64,000 bases of DNA from Meghimatium bilineatum (Eukaryota; Mollusca; Gastropoda; Stylommatophora; Philomycidae): assembly GCA_034231615.1 (NCBI GenBank), contig CM067304.1, forward strand, positions 16,667,944 to 16,731,943. Reading direction: 5' to 3'. The notes beneath the pieces are model-generated. The model made no database searches. It was not told the DNA's origin and saw only the letters and a program-made list of their open reading frames with translations. This document shows, one piece after another, positions 35,530 to 47,800 of this stretch (the stretch's first letter is position 1; each line of letters starts with the position of its first letter). The translations under genes were made by a program, and so were the position numbers.

Positions 35530-35705
35530 TGAGCAGACTAGTGGTGAAACAGCGTCAATTTGTTTGGTTTCGACATGTAACAAGACATGGCTCAATTACT
35601 ATAATTATTTTTCAAAGTAGTCATGGGTGGAAGGAGAAGAAGGGGACAGAAATTTCTAGATTGATAACATCAAGAAATAGTCTGTGCATTATTTTTCTAC
35701 ACCAT
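35530..35705 (+). mobile_element. LINE tail fragment
   Basis: Encodes KQRQFVWFRHVTRHGSITII and HGWKEKKGTEISRLITSRN, a degraded WFGHV.RH.S C-terminal region. Confidence 0.55.
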
Positions 35706-36350
35706 TATGAATAGTTGAGGATGATTGTTCGTCCATCACAAGTGATGATGACCATTTGTTACATCCATTTTGAAAATTCAATTTGTTATGTCCTTGATTA
35801 GCCCTATTCGAGTTGTAAATGTCCGTGGACAGTTCGGACATGGAATGACGACTGTAGACGGATCTTAGTCTATCCGTGACTTTCTAACTACTCTCCGCTG
35901 TTGAGCTGCTGCATTTCTCCTCTTTTCACAAGATGATATCTTTTTTCTTTTAGAACGCCATGTAGATCTATTTTGTGCAAGTTCTTCCCATGTATCGTGG
36001 TCTATTTCAAAGGCTTTCAGTGAGTTCTTTAACGAGTCCTTGTATCGCTTCTTTTGGCCACCTTGAAATCGTGTGCCCTTCTCCAGCTCACCATAGAGAA
36101 GTATCTTTGGCAGATGATGGTCTGGCATACGCACCAAATGAATATGTTTGACGAACAAATTTTGGTTGAGGATAGAGATGTTTGAAGAGCTTTTTGTGCT
36201 GATGTCTGCAGTGTGCCAATCCTGACTGGTTATGGATCTTCTTATTAACGCATGAGCTATGTCAGATAGATCCATTGATATGTAGTACCTACTGACACTG
36301 GCCATGCTTGTCAATGTATCATCTCACTCATTGACAGCGTACAACTGCTT
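35706..36350 (-). mobile_element. LINE family F, ORF2 C-terminus and 3' end
   Basis: The - strand frame at 35865-36314 encodes HLVRMPDHHLPKILLYGELE, GGQKKRYKDSLKNSLKAFEI and DHDTWEELAQNRSTWRSK, a well-preserved LINE C-terminal domain. Sequence down to about 35706 (GATGATTGTTCGTCCATCAC on +) is the 3' end, also at 53975. Confidence 0.8.
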
Positions 36351-36354
36351 AAAT

Positions 36355-37435
36355 TTTGCAGAGCATGTTCATTGAATGATGACAGGTTATAGGCCTATGA
36401 ATATTAGAAGGGGGCGGGCAGACAAAAAAAGCTAGTATGGAAGTTTGCAATAAACACCACAGAATTCTTGCTATTCATGCTAGAGAACTATCCGGCTACA
36501 GTTTTCATATCTTTGTTTGTTGTTCCTTAAATAACATCAAACATTGAAAATGTGTCTACGTGAATTTCCGTGGTTCATGTGGGTATTATATAAATATACG
36601 TCATTATTTTGCCTCAGTTCTGCAAATTGTATACACGTATACAATTCCAATAATAACCCTTTATTATTGAATTATGACGAATTATTGCAAACTTTAAACG
36701 AAAGAGAAATGATAGTGTTACGTTGTATTTTTTCTAACAGATTAAATGCATTCCTTCATATTAAATTCGTCATTTCGTGAATAATTTGCATTCTACACAA
36801 AATAAAAACACCAGAGTAAAATATTACGTCATTTGTGTGCTGCCAATACATTACAAAATGAAACACATGTCAAAGTCAGGTGTTATTTTAGTGACACATG
36901 CTTTTTTTCCCAGTGATCTAATGGACTCCTGCCATATGGCTCAATACCATATAATGATATCTGTGTTTTTTCTGACCAATACTATGCTGTCTGTGCGCAA
37001 TAGCAACACTATAAAAAATAATAAAAAGTAAAATTGAAATAACGGTAGTGAGATGTCTATGAAAAATGCTAAATGTAAAAAGGTGTGCTGTCTCATTGAG
37101 AGGAACGAAGCAGGACTATACATAGGGAAAATCAGAGTACAATGAATTCACTCATCTTTGTCTTATGGGCTCTTCTTTTTTTTTTAGAAAGAACAAAATA
37201 AGAAATGACGATATTAGGAAGTGCCATGACTTATTATTAACTATTTATTATTAACTCAAATTATTAACTCAAAAATATATCATGCATCTCGAAATATTTA
37301 CATGAAGTTACAATAACATCACGGGAAAATATTACATGATCTGCACTTTGCCAATAAATTATTCCAGTGAGAATTAACTTTAATGTATTCTGGTTTTTCA
37401 AGATTTACATCAATCTCATTTGTTTAGCTACATAT
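36355..37435. other. AT-rich intergenic sequence between the two genes
   Basis: No repeats or conserved exons recognised. A frame at 36544-36780 (+) of 78 codons has no known motif. Confidence 0.45.
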
Positions 37436-37485
37436 ACACAGTAAGTATTTCTTTCTTGATAAATGTTGCACTCCATCTTTCTTAG

Positions 37486-37506
37486 CAGGAGCAGCAGCTG
37501 CCTGCT
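37486..37506 (+). other. Possible 21-nt microexon-like segment
   Basis: CAGGAGCAGCAGCTGCCTGC plus T is flanked by a strong acceptor (CATCTTTCTTAG) and a consensus donor (GTAAGTATC). Read forward it would encode Q-E-Q-Q-L-P-A. No host gene with matching exons was identified on this strand here. Confidence 0.2.
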
Positions 37507-37554
37507 GTAAGTATCACTCATAGCACGTAACTCTGAAGCATCAAAGATAATCCC

Positions 37555-37920
37555 TCACGGATCTAAGATTATCAGATCAAATGAGATGTGTCAGGAAAGC
37601 TATAATGTCACCAGAAGAGACCGACAGAGAAATGAAGATATTGGGAAAGAAATAAGACTATCTCAAGTTAAGACATCTCAAGACAGCAAACCAAATGGTT
37701 TGACCACTTCATGAGAATGGAATTAATGCAAGCAGCTCTTCTTCATGTATACAACAGCAGAAGATCGGGCTACAGGGCACAAGAACTAGGTGGGTGGAGA
37801 CAATCAAAGACACCTTTAAATAGACAATGGCCAAAAATAGAAAATTCCAACTTCCTTCCATGACACTGAATGGGACATTCACAAATGATGATAGATATAT
37901 CTTAGGAAAAAATGCATTTG
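37555..37920 (+). mobile_element. LINE tail fragment (family I-like)
   Basis: Degraded frames resemble MRCVRKAIMSPEETDREMKI and later TRWVETIKDTFK, separated by stops. Confidence 0.55.
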
Positions 37921-38034
37921 TAAACAATGCATCACTTCCCGGATTTGAACCTGTGACCTTGTTAAGAAAACAAATTGCTTAATATGTTACTGAGATTCCA
38001 TTTTTAATTCGGGAGAACATGTATTCAAACAATA

Positions 38035-38410
38035 ATTATTGTGTGCACAAACAATAATTCACACACACAAAAATATGTCATGCCAATTTATTAACACAAA
38101 TATTTCATAAACTTATTTACACAAAAATTTTGCAACAATGAACGAATTGTGAAATAGCGTGTATAATAAATGAAAACAGTTGAACAGTCAATTATTATGA
38201 AACTGCGTCATCTGAGTGTTTAAGTCTACATCAAGCTAGACAAGAACTGCTCTCACTATAACCATCTATACAAAACACCCTTATATAGAAGTCTATCACA
38301 ACTACAGAGAACATGCAGAATTTACAGACTGGCACTTGCCGCCCAAGAGTCATGACACTGAATATCCAAAGAATTATAAAACTGTTATATAAACTATTAA
38401 TCTCATAACA
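38035..38410. other. Intergenic, nothing firm
   Basis: A - strand AATAAA (38087-38092 on +) and a weak acceptor-like site near 38304 were seen, but the reading frames after it stop at once. No gene supported. Confidence 0.3.
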
Positions 38411-38414
38411 AATT

Positions 38415-38625
38415 AGTTCCGACCAACATGTGGACAGGCAGCACAGAGTGCTAAACATACTTCAAGAGTGTTCTGAGCATGAAACGCTAAGGCAGACATA
38501 TTGGCCAGAGGAAACAACACTGGAATCAAAGCTCTATGGTCTATGTATGAACTACAAAAGACAGTGAGTTTTATTCGGGAGATTGAATTACAGATATAGA
38601 CATGTTTCAAGTGAATGAAAGAAGA
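38415..38625 (+). mobile_element. LINE family D, ORF2 C-terminus and 3' end
   Basis: Encodes [40 protein letters not shown] and IREIELQI with a stop, with minor shifts. Its single-copy 3' end corresponds to the 50-bp unit arrayed at 18590. Confidence 0.75.
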
Positions 38626-38659
38626 AGTCCGGACCTACAAAATATTTGTCACAAGTTAC

Positions 38660-39095
38660 CGGTATTCGCATTATAAAAAATGAAAAGTGGATTTTGAAAG
38701 GTATCTTTAGATACACACTGAATATTCCAGAGTGTTGGTTACTAAACACAATAACAAAAAGAAAACAACGCCTGTTTGGTCATATAAAGAGACATAACTG
38801 TTTAGAAAGACAAATAATGGAAGGAAGAGTACCTGGTTAGAGGAGAAGGGGCAGACCAAGAAGACGATGGACTGACGACATTAAAGATAATATGAATACA
38901 TCGCTAGAAAATGCAAGACAGAGAGAGGTTCAGAGAGTTCATTGGGGAAGACAACGTTCTGGAAGGAATACGTCACATGGCTTGTCTTTAGGTAGGGGAT
39001 GTTGTTATCAATTGTATGCACCATAATGAAACTCCATTGTGCCAGAAACGCTGCAAAAGAGACAACCAGAAAGCTACAAACATTCAACAGATCTA
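38660..39095 (+). mobile_element. LINE family J C-terminal fragment
   Basis: KRKQRLFGHIKRHNCLERQI, MEGRVPG, then RRRGRPRRRWTDDIKDNMNT and LENARQREVQR occur in order, the C-terminal region of a LINE ORF2. Confidence 0.7.
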
Positions 39096-39117
39096 TATAT
39101 AAAATATTTATTTTTAA

Positions 39118-39200
39118 TGATACAGTGGAATCCCTCTATAGTGTATCCTTTTATAACAAATTTCCTTATTTAACAATGCTTTTCAAATTCTCAGTTATAT
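39118..39200. mobile_element. Pogo-like MITE, left half
   Basis: TACAGTGGAATCCCTCTATA, then TTTTATAACAAATTTCC, matching the left half of 43912-44098. Confidence 0.55.
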
Positions 39201-39389
39201 GTATCCTTCCGAGTAGAAGGATTCTCCAAAAGGCATTGCATTAACCTGAAAAGTCTCCTGAGCTTGATAGAAGCTCTGAGAAACCACCACACTGCTAGTA
39301 ATTCCTGGGATCTAAATAAATGTTTGTACTATATTGTTATAATGGTATTTGATTGTGTAAGGCCACCAATGAAGAAAGAACTAAATGGA

Positions 39390-39835
39390 CACTAGTAGAG
39401 ATAGAACTCAAACAATGGACCTGTAGATAGGACACATATTCGGAAACCCACTGAAAATCACTGTAAGATATGCATTGTTCTGGAACCCACAGGGAAAGCT
39501 ACATGCACATACAAAGAGAATAAGTAGGAAAGAATAGCTATAGATAGGACACAGTGGAGGTTGCATTCTTGTAGGAAGTTGAGGGATGAATACATTATTA
39601 GAATAGTTGATAATATCCACACACACACAAAAGCAGAACAATTGACAAGGCATATTTTTGTGTGGAAGATGACCAGTCTCTGTCAATGGATATGGGATAT
39701 TGAAGACCTGGTGACCACAACTATGGAAGAAGCAGGGCAGTTTGCACAGAACTGAGATGCTTAAGAAGTGGCAGTGAGGACAACAATCTGTAAAAGACAT
39801 GTCACAGAAGAATACCAGTCTCATGCAGAAATCTG
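39390..39835 (+). mobile_element. LINE family J-like tail fragments
   Basis: Contains a degraded HTHTKAEQLTRHIFVWKMTS run and EEAGQFAQNRD, resembling 46900-47110 and 62090-62220. Confidence 0.5.
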
Positions 39836-40194
39836 ATGTGCTAGGCTAACATTGTGCAAATTAAATGGAAACACAATGCACTCCACTCTCCCTGGTAGAA
39901 ATATCGAGCTCAAACAGCAATAATACCAGTCTCTGGTTACTTGCTTTTCTACATTCTTATTTTACAATATTTGCTTATGAAGAATTGGTATTTTTTTCAT
40001 GCACTCGCTAACACATCTTAGAAAAATATACCAGTGTCAGACAATAAACAAACACCTTTCACATTTATTTTGTTTCTTGTAAATCGATTTTCCCAGTCAA
40101 ACACTTTACTTCTAATAATAAAATATCTCTATCAGGCTGGTCTTCTTAGCTACTTTCTATAAACATATAGTACTATGTAAGGTAAAGGTGGGTC

Positions 40195-40370
40195 CCATGG
40201 TAGCAGCCTGCTGTCAGGGATGAAGTAACTTTTCATGTACTAAGCTGCAGCAACTATTAGGTGGGGTGGCCAGTTCCCTTCCATGTGTGTTTACCTCCCC
40301 TTAACTCATGCATCAGGTACTCATTTACAGCTGAGTGGACTGTATTTTTTCTGTCTGGGCATGCCATTAA
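40195..40370. repeat. LINE K-linked repeat
   Basis: TTTCATGTACTAAGCTGCAG through GCATCAGGTACTCATTTACA matches 8550-8680. Confidence 0.6.
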
Positions 40371-40372
40371 GC

Positions 40373-40672
40373 AAGTCGACTATCAGCTAGGCTGCCATAC
40401 TATAAAGTGTTTGATAAAACAGCTCGTAACATCATGGTAAGCAAGCTCACTATCAACTAGGCTGCCACACTCTATAGTGTTTGATAAAACAGCTCGTAAC
40501 ATCATGGTAAGCAAGCTCACTATCAACTAGGCTGCCACACTCTATAGTGTTTGATAAAACAGCTCGTAACATCATGGTAAGCAAGCTCACTATCAACTAG
40601 GCTGCCACACTATAGTGTTTGATAAAACAGCTCGTAACATCTTGGTAAGCAAGCTCACTATCAACTAGGTAA
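40373..40672. repeat. 70-bp minisatellite, about 4.3 copies
   Basis: Unit AAGCAAGCTCACTATCAACT plus AGGCTGCCACACTCTATAGT plus GTTTGATAAAACAGCTCGTA plus ACATCATGGT. Confidence 0.95.
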
Positions 40673-40756
40673 CTAGGTTTCATGCTGCGTGTTTTAAGAG
40701 TTTGAATGAAATCTTGTGGATAGTTGCTGCCTATTCTATCTTCTATGTATGAATGA

Positions 40757-40943
40757 TTGTACAATGGAATCCCTCTATAACACATTCTTTTATACCAAAT
40801 TTCCCTATATAACAACACTTCAAAATCCCCAATTATATTTATTCTATATTGTTTGTACTGTATATGCCGAATTTCTGTTATTACATACATATTTTGTCAG
40901 ATCAGACCAAGTTGTTATAACAGGATTCCACTGTATTGTATTC
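40757..40943. mobile_element. Pogo-like MITE, near complete
   Basis: Left end TACAATGGAATCCCTCTATA and right end TATAACAGGATTCCACTGTA form inverted termini around about 185 bp with no coding capacity. Termini resemble pogo/Tigger-type elements that duplicate TA. Confidence 0.7.
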
Positions 40944-41034
40944 AAAATGTTGATCATCTCTGCATATTTGCCAAATGAAATTGTGGGATTGTCATAAAAT
41001 ATAACAAGGGTTGGCCGTAATACTCCATTCATTC

Positions 41035-41145
41035 ATTTTACTTTAGCGCTGAAGCTAAAGCATAGTGCAGAGGTCAGATCTCTCCAATTCTGTCTGTTCA
41101 AAGCTATTCTGTGCATTTTTTTTTAATAGTATGGATATTGATTGA
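41035..41145 (-). mobile_element. LINE family G 3' end
   Basis: CGCTGAAGCTAAAGCATAGT and CAAAGCTATTCTGTGCA match 24190 and 48100. Confidence 0.6.
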
Positions 41146-41299
41146 TAATACACAGTTTGTCACAAAATAATTCGTTTGAATGAAGAAGAATTGGAATGAA
41201 CTGGCTTCTGTTACACAAATCGGTCTGGACTTTACGATGTTAGTTGATTAATCCAACGATCGACAGAGTGACCCAGACTTGATTAGAGAAACACCCTCC

Positions 41300-41450
41300 A
41301 TCAACGGACGTCACTACCGGAAGTCCTCTATAGGACAAATTAATTTCCACAAGAAAAGTTAGAACAGATTCTTAAAATTTGCATTTCCAGTGCTGGAGTA
41401 ACAAAGTTAGCATGGTCTCTGCCCATTGTTACTGCATCTCATGGAGGTAA
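41300..41450 (+). promoter_or_regulatory. Promoter-like patch with CRE-like and ETS-like motifs
   Basis: GACGTCAC (41307-41314) and CCGGAAGT (41317-41324) lie 3 bp apart, and an ATG at 41412 runs 11 codons to a GAG/GTAAAG donor at 41447. It resembles a first exon on the + strand, but no continuing exon was found, and it lies just beyond the TMEM199 stop on the opposite strand. Confidence 0.2.
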
Positions 41451-41482
41451 AGTTCCCTTGTGTTCTTTTAAAAACTTTGCAA

Positions 41483-41745
41483 GCAGAAGTTATAGTAGGA
41501 TATTGGAGATATGTCTGTTATAGTAGAATAATGGAGAGATTGTTATAGCAGAATATTGGAGAGATGTCTGTTATAGTAGAATAATGGAGAGATTGTCTGT
41601 TATAGTAGAATAATGGAGAGATTGTCTGTTATAGTAGAATATTGGAGAGTGTCTGTTATAGTAGAATATTGGAGAGATGTCTGTTATAGTAGATAATTGG
41701 AGAGATGGTCTGCTTTCGTAAAATTTTGGAGAGATGCCATTTCAA
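41483..41745. repeat. 28-bp minisatellite in the TMEM199 3' UTR region
   Basis: About eight variable copies of GTTATAGTAGAATAATGGAG with AGATTGTCT. Confidence 0.85.
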
Positions 41746-41802
41746 GGTCAGGTAGCCTTCAGAAGTCATATCGAGGTCAGGTAGCCTTCAGAAGCCATAT
41801 CG
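41745..41802 (-). repeat. 29-bp tandem duplication across the TMEM199 stop codon
   Basis: The - strand unit CGATATGGCTTCTGAAGGCT plus ACCTGACCT occurs twice in tandem. The first copy contains codons Arg-Tyr-Gly-Phe and the stop; the second lies wholly in the 3' UTR. Confidence 0.85.
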
Positions 41803-41865
41803 CAGCAAAAAGTAAAGATCCACAAAAAATATGACAGTTCCTAGGATGAGGCCGGACATCATTTG
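41788..41865 (-). CDS. TMEM199: TMEM199 coding exon 6 and stop (residues 173-197)
   Basis: Acceptor CTCAATTTGATTTCAG. Encodes QMMSGLILGTVIFFVDLYFL and LRYGF with TGA. The VDLYFL motif aligns with human AELYVM. Second transmembrane segment. Confidence 0.9.
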   Translation of the reverse strand, partial: QMMSGLILGTVIFFVDLYFLLRYGF

Positions 41866-44800
41866 CTGAAATCAAATTGAGAATATGTATAATATATGTA
41901 TAGCTGCTTCTTGGTTGTTGTTTTTTTCAAACTCCCACCAGATCTCTCTCTAACAGTAGGACAATGATCCTACTAGATTTCAACTTTCATTCTCAAACTC
42001 CCACCAGATCTCTAACAGTAGGACAATGATCCTACTAGATTTCTAGCGGGATGTAATCCAGGGAATAAAAATGAGTTGTGTTGCTTTTTTATTTGGGCAA
42101 ATGGCCCAACATATTCGGCTTGGTGATGATGAAATGATCCCTTTACCTGTGAGCAGGTAGCTCTTAAAAGTACATAGTATTTCAAAAGCATAGGTCATGA
42201 TAAATTTGACTTCAGCATGGCTTCTGAGTCACTGTGACCCTATATGAGGTAGGACAGACAACTCTGTCCCATAATCTCCTTAGTCGCCTCTTACAACATG
42301 CTTGGTAGGAAAACAGTGTTGCTATTCTTCACTCCCCGTTCGGGTCCCAACAATATGGCCGGATATCTGTAGCCATACCTTGCAACGTGTTCCTATACCA
42401 CATGCTAGTCAACCTCAAATCTAGCCACGGTCAAACTTGCTTAACCTATTTTGCTTTAACCTGTGTCGCTTTCGACATAGCCACATACTTTCATTTACAT
42501 GGGGTAGACACTTGCATACAGATTTTACTCTTGATCATATCAATGACATGCGGAAAATACTTTCAATGACATGCGGAAAATATTAACATCGAAATAAATC
42601 ACAAACTAAATATAATTATAAAATGCTACATCTATTCTAATTTAATGTATGGCTCAGAAACATGGACAATGAACAAACTCAATGACAGAAATGAAACCTT
42701 TAAGATGTGGATATGTAGAAGAATAGGGAGCACTTCATGAAAAAAGAGAAATAAGAAGTTCTAACAACACTTTGTATGAAAAAATAACCAATAAAGAAAA
42801 TAAAAATCAAACATATAAAGTATTTTGGATGTATTAAAAGACATGACACCTTGTTGAAGGCCGTACTTGATAGAGTCTAGCATGAGGTAAGTAAAGATAC
42901 AAGTTGCAGATCATGAGATGGACAGGTTAGAGTCAAGCAGACTGCACCACCAAGGCAAGAAACTGGGAATGTTGGAGGTTTCTTGCAGCGAACCCTCAAT
43001 ACGGAGATGGCACGTGATGATGATTAAAAAACTTGTCTAAACAATTGAGCAGCTAGTGATTTAATCATTTTAACCTTTAGAACCCCAAAATAAAATTATA
43101 AATTTTTCCCTCAGGCTAGCTGTTCCTATTGTATTTATGTTCTCATAATCAAACTAAATAAAATGGACTGAACAAACATAAAACATGTAGATGTCACGAT
43201 GTCGCATTGGGTCTAGGATAACATACAACGTAATTATATTGAATGCTGATCTGCGGTAACCCTAATAAATTCTTTCACTTATCTAGACCTATACTATTTA
43301 TTCTATTCTATAAATAACTAATGTTCTCATAATATTTAAACAATTAACACTAGGAAAAGAAAAATAAAACACATTGATGTCAATTACCATGCAGCCTGGT
43401 CCGTTCTAGACTTCATCCAGAAATAATTCAAATGGACACACTCTTCAATTATTATTATATCCAATGTAATATCTAAATGTCTGAATCGATTATCCTAAAC
43501 TAAAATGTTAATAATATTTGCCTTGAAAACAAATGTAATTCCCAATAATTTCTCATCGTTGGAATTAGAATTAATGAAAATTTCATTCAATATGACATTC
43601 ATCGGGACATAAATAAAGGAATGAGCAAGGTGGATGTAAGTAGAGCAAGGTGGATGTAAGTAGAGCAAGGTGGATGTAAGTAGAGCAAGTTGGATGTAAG
43701 TAATCCTAGCTTCGGATGGCACGAAACATTTGTTATGTGAGCCTAATTTTGTGTAGTTCAATACTGATGGATCTGACACATAGCAATGAGCGTATGGGTA
43801 TACCTCCGGGGCATACCAGACAAATATTCGTGGGTGTATCTACACGCCTGTTGGCCCTACAGTTTTAAAGTATATTTCTATCATTTAATTTCCAATGTTT
43901 CCTAAATGAAATACAGTGGAATCCCTCTATAGTGCATTCTTTTATAACAAATTTCTCTATATAACAGCACTTTTCAAAATCCCCAATTATATTTATTGCA
44001 TATTGTTTGTGCTGTATATAGCGAATTTCTGTTATTGCATATATATTTTGTTGGTCAGGATCAATTGTTATAACAGGATTCCGCTGCATTCAGTTTTAAA
44101 GCATCTTTACCAATGATTTCCTGCATGTAAAATGTTTGTGGGTCCCACCAGTGGTCCACTAGACAAACCACTCATGCGAAGTGTCTGTGTTCTCAGCAAT
44201 CGCCCACTATGCAACAGAAAACTTTAGTAGATGTTAGTTATTTCTCTAGGGCCAAAGATGGCACATAGGTCAGATGTCATAGTTTCCATGTCTCTTATTT
44301 CATTGCAATTTGCTTTAGATCTTCATTGTTTCTGATACCAATGGTGAAAAGTTCTTGTAATAGTTCTATGTAAAGTTTCTTTTAGTCTTCCTCGTTTTCT
44401 CTTGCCATTTGGTGACTACATCAAAGCTTGCCAGGGAAGTCTTTCGGTATCCATTCGTATCATGTGTCCGATGTAATTCCAGCAACGCTTTCTAATATAG
44501 GTGGATACATATTCTTGTTCTGATTCTTGTCTGACAACTGTGTTTGATTTGAAGATTTGATTTTGTTTGATTAGTAGATGACATGCCAGTATATTGACGC
44601 TTTCTTCTTGTGGAAACTTTATAGCATGTCATCGACAATTATGATTTTGTTGCACATTGTGTGAGTTATTAGTTGTTGAAATGCATGCACGATCTGTGGA
44701 TAGGAGGGAGCTGCATGCACCATCTGTGGTTGGGAGGTAGATTCCTATAACTGAAGCCCACCAGAAGGGCACGTTAACTCAGGATGTGATACGCCTTTTG

Positions 44801-47800
44801 CCTTGAACATTTGGTTATATGCCTGGGACCAAAAAGTTTGACACAGACAGTAGGCAATTGGTGGCAGGGAATGAGTACAGGGAACTCTAACTTGGCTGCT
44901 ATAGCTTGGAGGCATGCATAGACATAAACCTACCTTTCTAGTGGTGTGATAAGTTATTTTCTAACTCTGGTCCAGGGTTTGTAGAAAATTCAGCTTCTTT
45001 TTCTGCACTCATTTCTCAAACTTCTGCACATTAGCAGGATGTAGTCCAGAGAACGGAATACGTTATATCATGATTTTAAGCTTAGCTGCAATATCTGCAG
45101 CTTTCAACCTGATGCAACTCCCCAGCAAAGTTAACACATCTATATATCACAAAATGGAATTGGATCAAAGGGCATAGAGAGTCCATGGACCGCTGGATCA
45201 GCAACCAATTAACCAACAAATGATTTGAGTTTTTGTCTGAATAGTTCAATAACAGTTCTTCAGCATTCATTCTCAAATTTCAACTGGATCTCTCGTGTAG
45301 CACGACAAATGTCCTACTAGATTTCCAGCAGGATATAGTACAGAGAATGTAAATGCATTGTCACCATTTTATTTGTGCCAATGGCCAGACACATTGATCT
45401 TCTTTTCTGAATAACAGTATATGCTTCAATTCTATTTTCAAAGATGTACTTACAATTGCAAAAGCTTTGCCTATAACCAGTTCTGCCCCCTTGTATCCAA
45501 AAGCAAATCCAGCAGCGACGGTGATCAAGAAATTAATAATCGATATGATCTGCCTGTTCATGGCTTTCACTGAAACATTGGATATGTACAAGAATGAATA
45601 TCTTACTGTATTTACATTGCAAAATCAAATTTTAATACACTATCATCTTCATAGTTCTTCAGTCAGTTATCAGGTTACAGTACCAATGGCTTTAATGCAC
45701 TGTGAAATTCACTTCTGGTTATCCATAGAAATACCTCAGGTTTGGAAGTAGACCATATTTTCTGGTCATCCATAGAGCACCTCAGGTTTGGAAGTAGACC
45801 ATAGAGCACCTCAGGTTTGGAAGTAGACCATAGAGCACCTCAGGTTTGGAAGTAGACCATAGAGCACCTCAGGTTTGTAAGTAGACCATATTTTCTCCCT
45901 CTTTTCTTGGTAGAATTCTTCTGTGTTTGTTCTTAAACTCCTACATATTAGCACGATGTAGTCTGGAGAACAGAATGTTCTTAAACTCCTACATATTAGC
46001 AGGATGTAGTCTGAAGAACAGAATGTGTTGTGCCATGGTTTACAGCTTAACTGCAAAGTCTATGCCTGACACATCTGACTTCAGCGTGGCTTCTCTGTCA
46101 CTTTTGCTCGAAATGTGATGGGAACTCCACCTCAAAACATCCATAGTCATCTTTTACGACATGCTTGGTAGGTAACAGTGTCGCTATTCTTTGATTTCCT
46201 TTCAGGACCCTGCAACACATAGACGGTTGATGACTGAATTCATTGAAGCAACTTACCCACATATCTCCTCAACATTTATGCAGAGAAGATAATGAGGAAT
46301 GTAAGAAATGACCAACTGAGAAATAACTTCGACCCACTCAACATCAGAAGTCATGAGATATAAGATATGCTGATGATACAACATTATTGGCATAGTCAAG
46401 CAGACCTCGAACATCTCATAAACTCTATTAAAGAGCATAATGAAAAACAAAACTTATTTCTGAATAGAAATAAGATCAAGATTAGGACAAGTGACAAATC
46501 CACTAGCAAGTTCTCAATCAGTATCAACAACAGCAAATTAGAAAGAGTCACCATTTTTGAAGTACTTGGTTCTCTTATCAACAGTATCAGTGATTGCTAT
46601 GAAGAAGTCAGGATGAGGTTGGCTATAGCATCAAAGAAGCTGATACAAATGGAAAACATGGTTGAGCTGCTGAAAAACTAACATTCTTAAGTCCTTGCAT
46701 ATTCCCAGTGGCAATATATGGGTGTGAATCCTGGACAATCACCAACAAAGTGAAAAATAAAATAGCAGCATTTAAAACAAAATGTTACATAAAATCCCCA
46801 GAATACCATGAACCAAAAAGATCACCAATATTGAGATCCTGAGAGAAATGAATGTAAAAGAAAACTGGCTAAACAGCATGGTTCTTTCCAGAAAACTACA
46901 ATATTTTGGCCATATCAAGCACCATGACAGCCTAGAGAAGGTCATAATGGAAGGAATAATGTGAGAGAGATGAACAAAAGCCAGACCCAGATGAAGATGG
47001 ATACAAGACATCAAAGAACACCTGAACATGTCAGTAACAAAAGCACGAAGACTGGCTCAGGATCGACAGAAGTTTCGAAAGGCTGTGATGACTGCGACTT
47101 CATGTTCAAGATATGCTGCCTGATGATGATAATGACCCACGAGTAGAAACTGCTAAGCAAGAAGAATTGATTGCAAAAGAACAATATTTTGATATAGTGA
47201 TTTAATTCCCCTTTTGTACCTTCAAAGCTTTCATTACTACAAACCTATATATCTATATATATTCCTTCAACACCTAATTCAGTGCATTGGGCAGAAATTC
47301 GAGTTCTCTAGTTCAAGGGATCTGATGTTAATGTAATTCTTGGATGTTGTTGAGACTCATGTTAATACACGCTATGATGGTTGTTCTGCATAAAATATTA
47401 CTTGGTCTTTTTCTTTTGTCATCTGGTACCCATTTTAATGCTTATAGTGGCAGTCTGGTTTCATTCATTCCAAGTACATGTCCGATATAAGTATGTTTCG
47501 ATCATAAATCTCCATTTATTTACAAATTTCTGCTGTTTTTTCTGCTTGATACATAATTCTAACATTCCAATATCCAATTTAAGGATATCTCGTGGTCCCA
47601 TGTAACTAGATTTGATCATCATTGGTGTTTGGTGTGAGTTTGTTTCTGTAACAGCTTCTTAGACCTGTTGATCAACCTTGACGTCCAATCTGTATTTTTT
47701 AAGATGACCACTTCCAACAGAATACAAACAGAAACAAAAGCATCTAGCATATTGAAGGAAGTAGATATGAAGATAAAAAGTTTCAAGGAATTAAAAAAAA

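Noticed and set aside
37925-38015. tRNA-like sequence on the - strand with a GGTTCAAATCC B-box.
   Set aside because: The T-stem and acceptor stem do not pair and no clean A-box is present; at best a tRNA-derived relic.
38221-38460. Possible TMEM199 last exon with FSVVVIDFYIRV and a downstream - strand AATAAA.
   Set aside because: The frame does not join exon 5 in phase, and a clear last exon with VDLYFL and a proper acceptor exists at 41865-41788.
46253-46450. Candidate TMEM199 linker exon on the - strand ending at a GTAAGT near 46255.
   Set aside because: The sequence is antisense to a LINE J reverse transcriptase (NIYAEKIMRN), and the 31-bp exon at 52510-52480 fits the phases.
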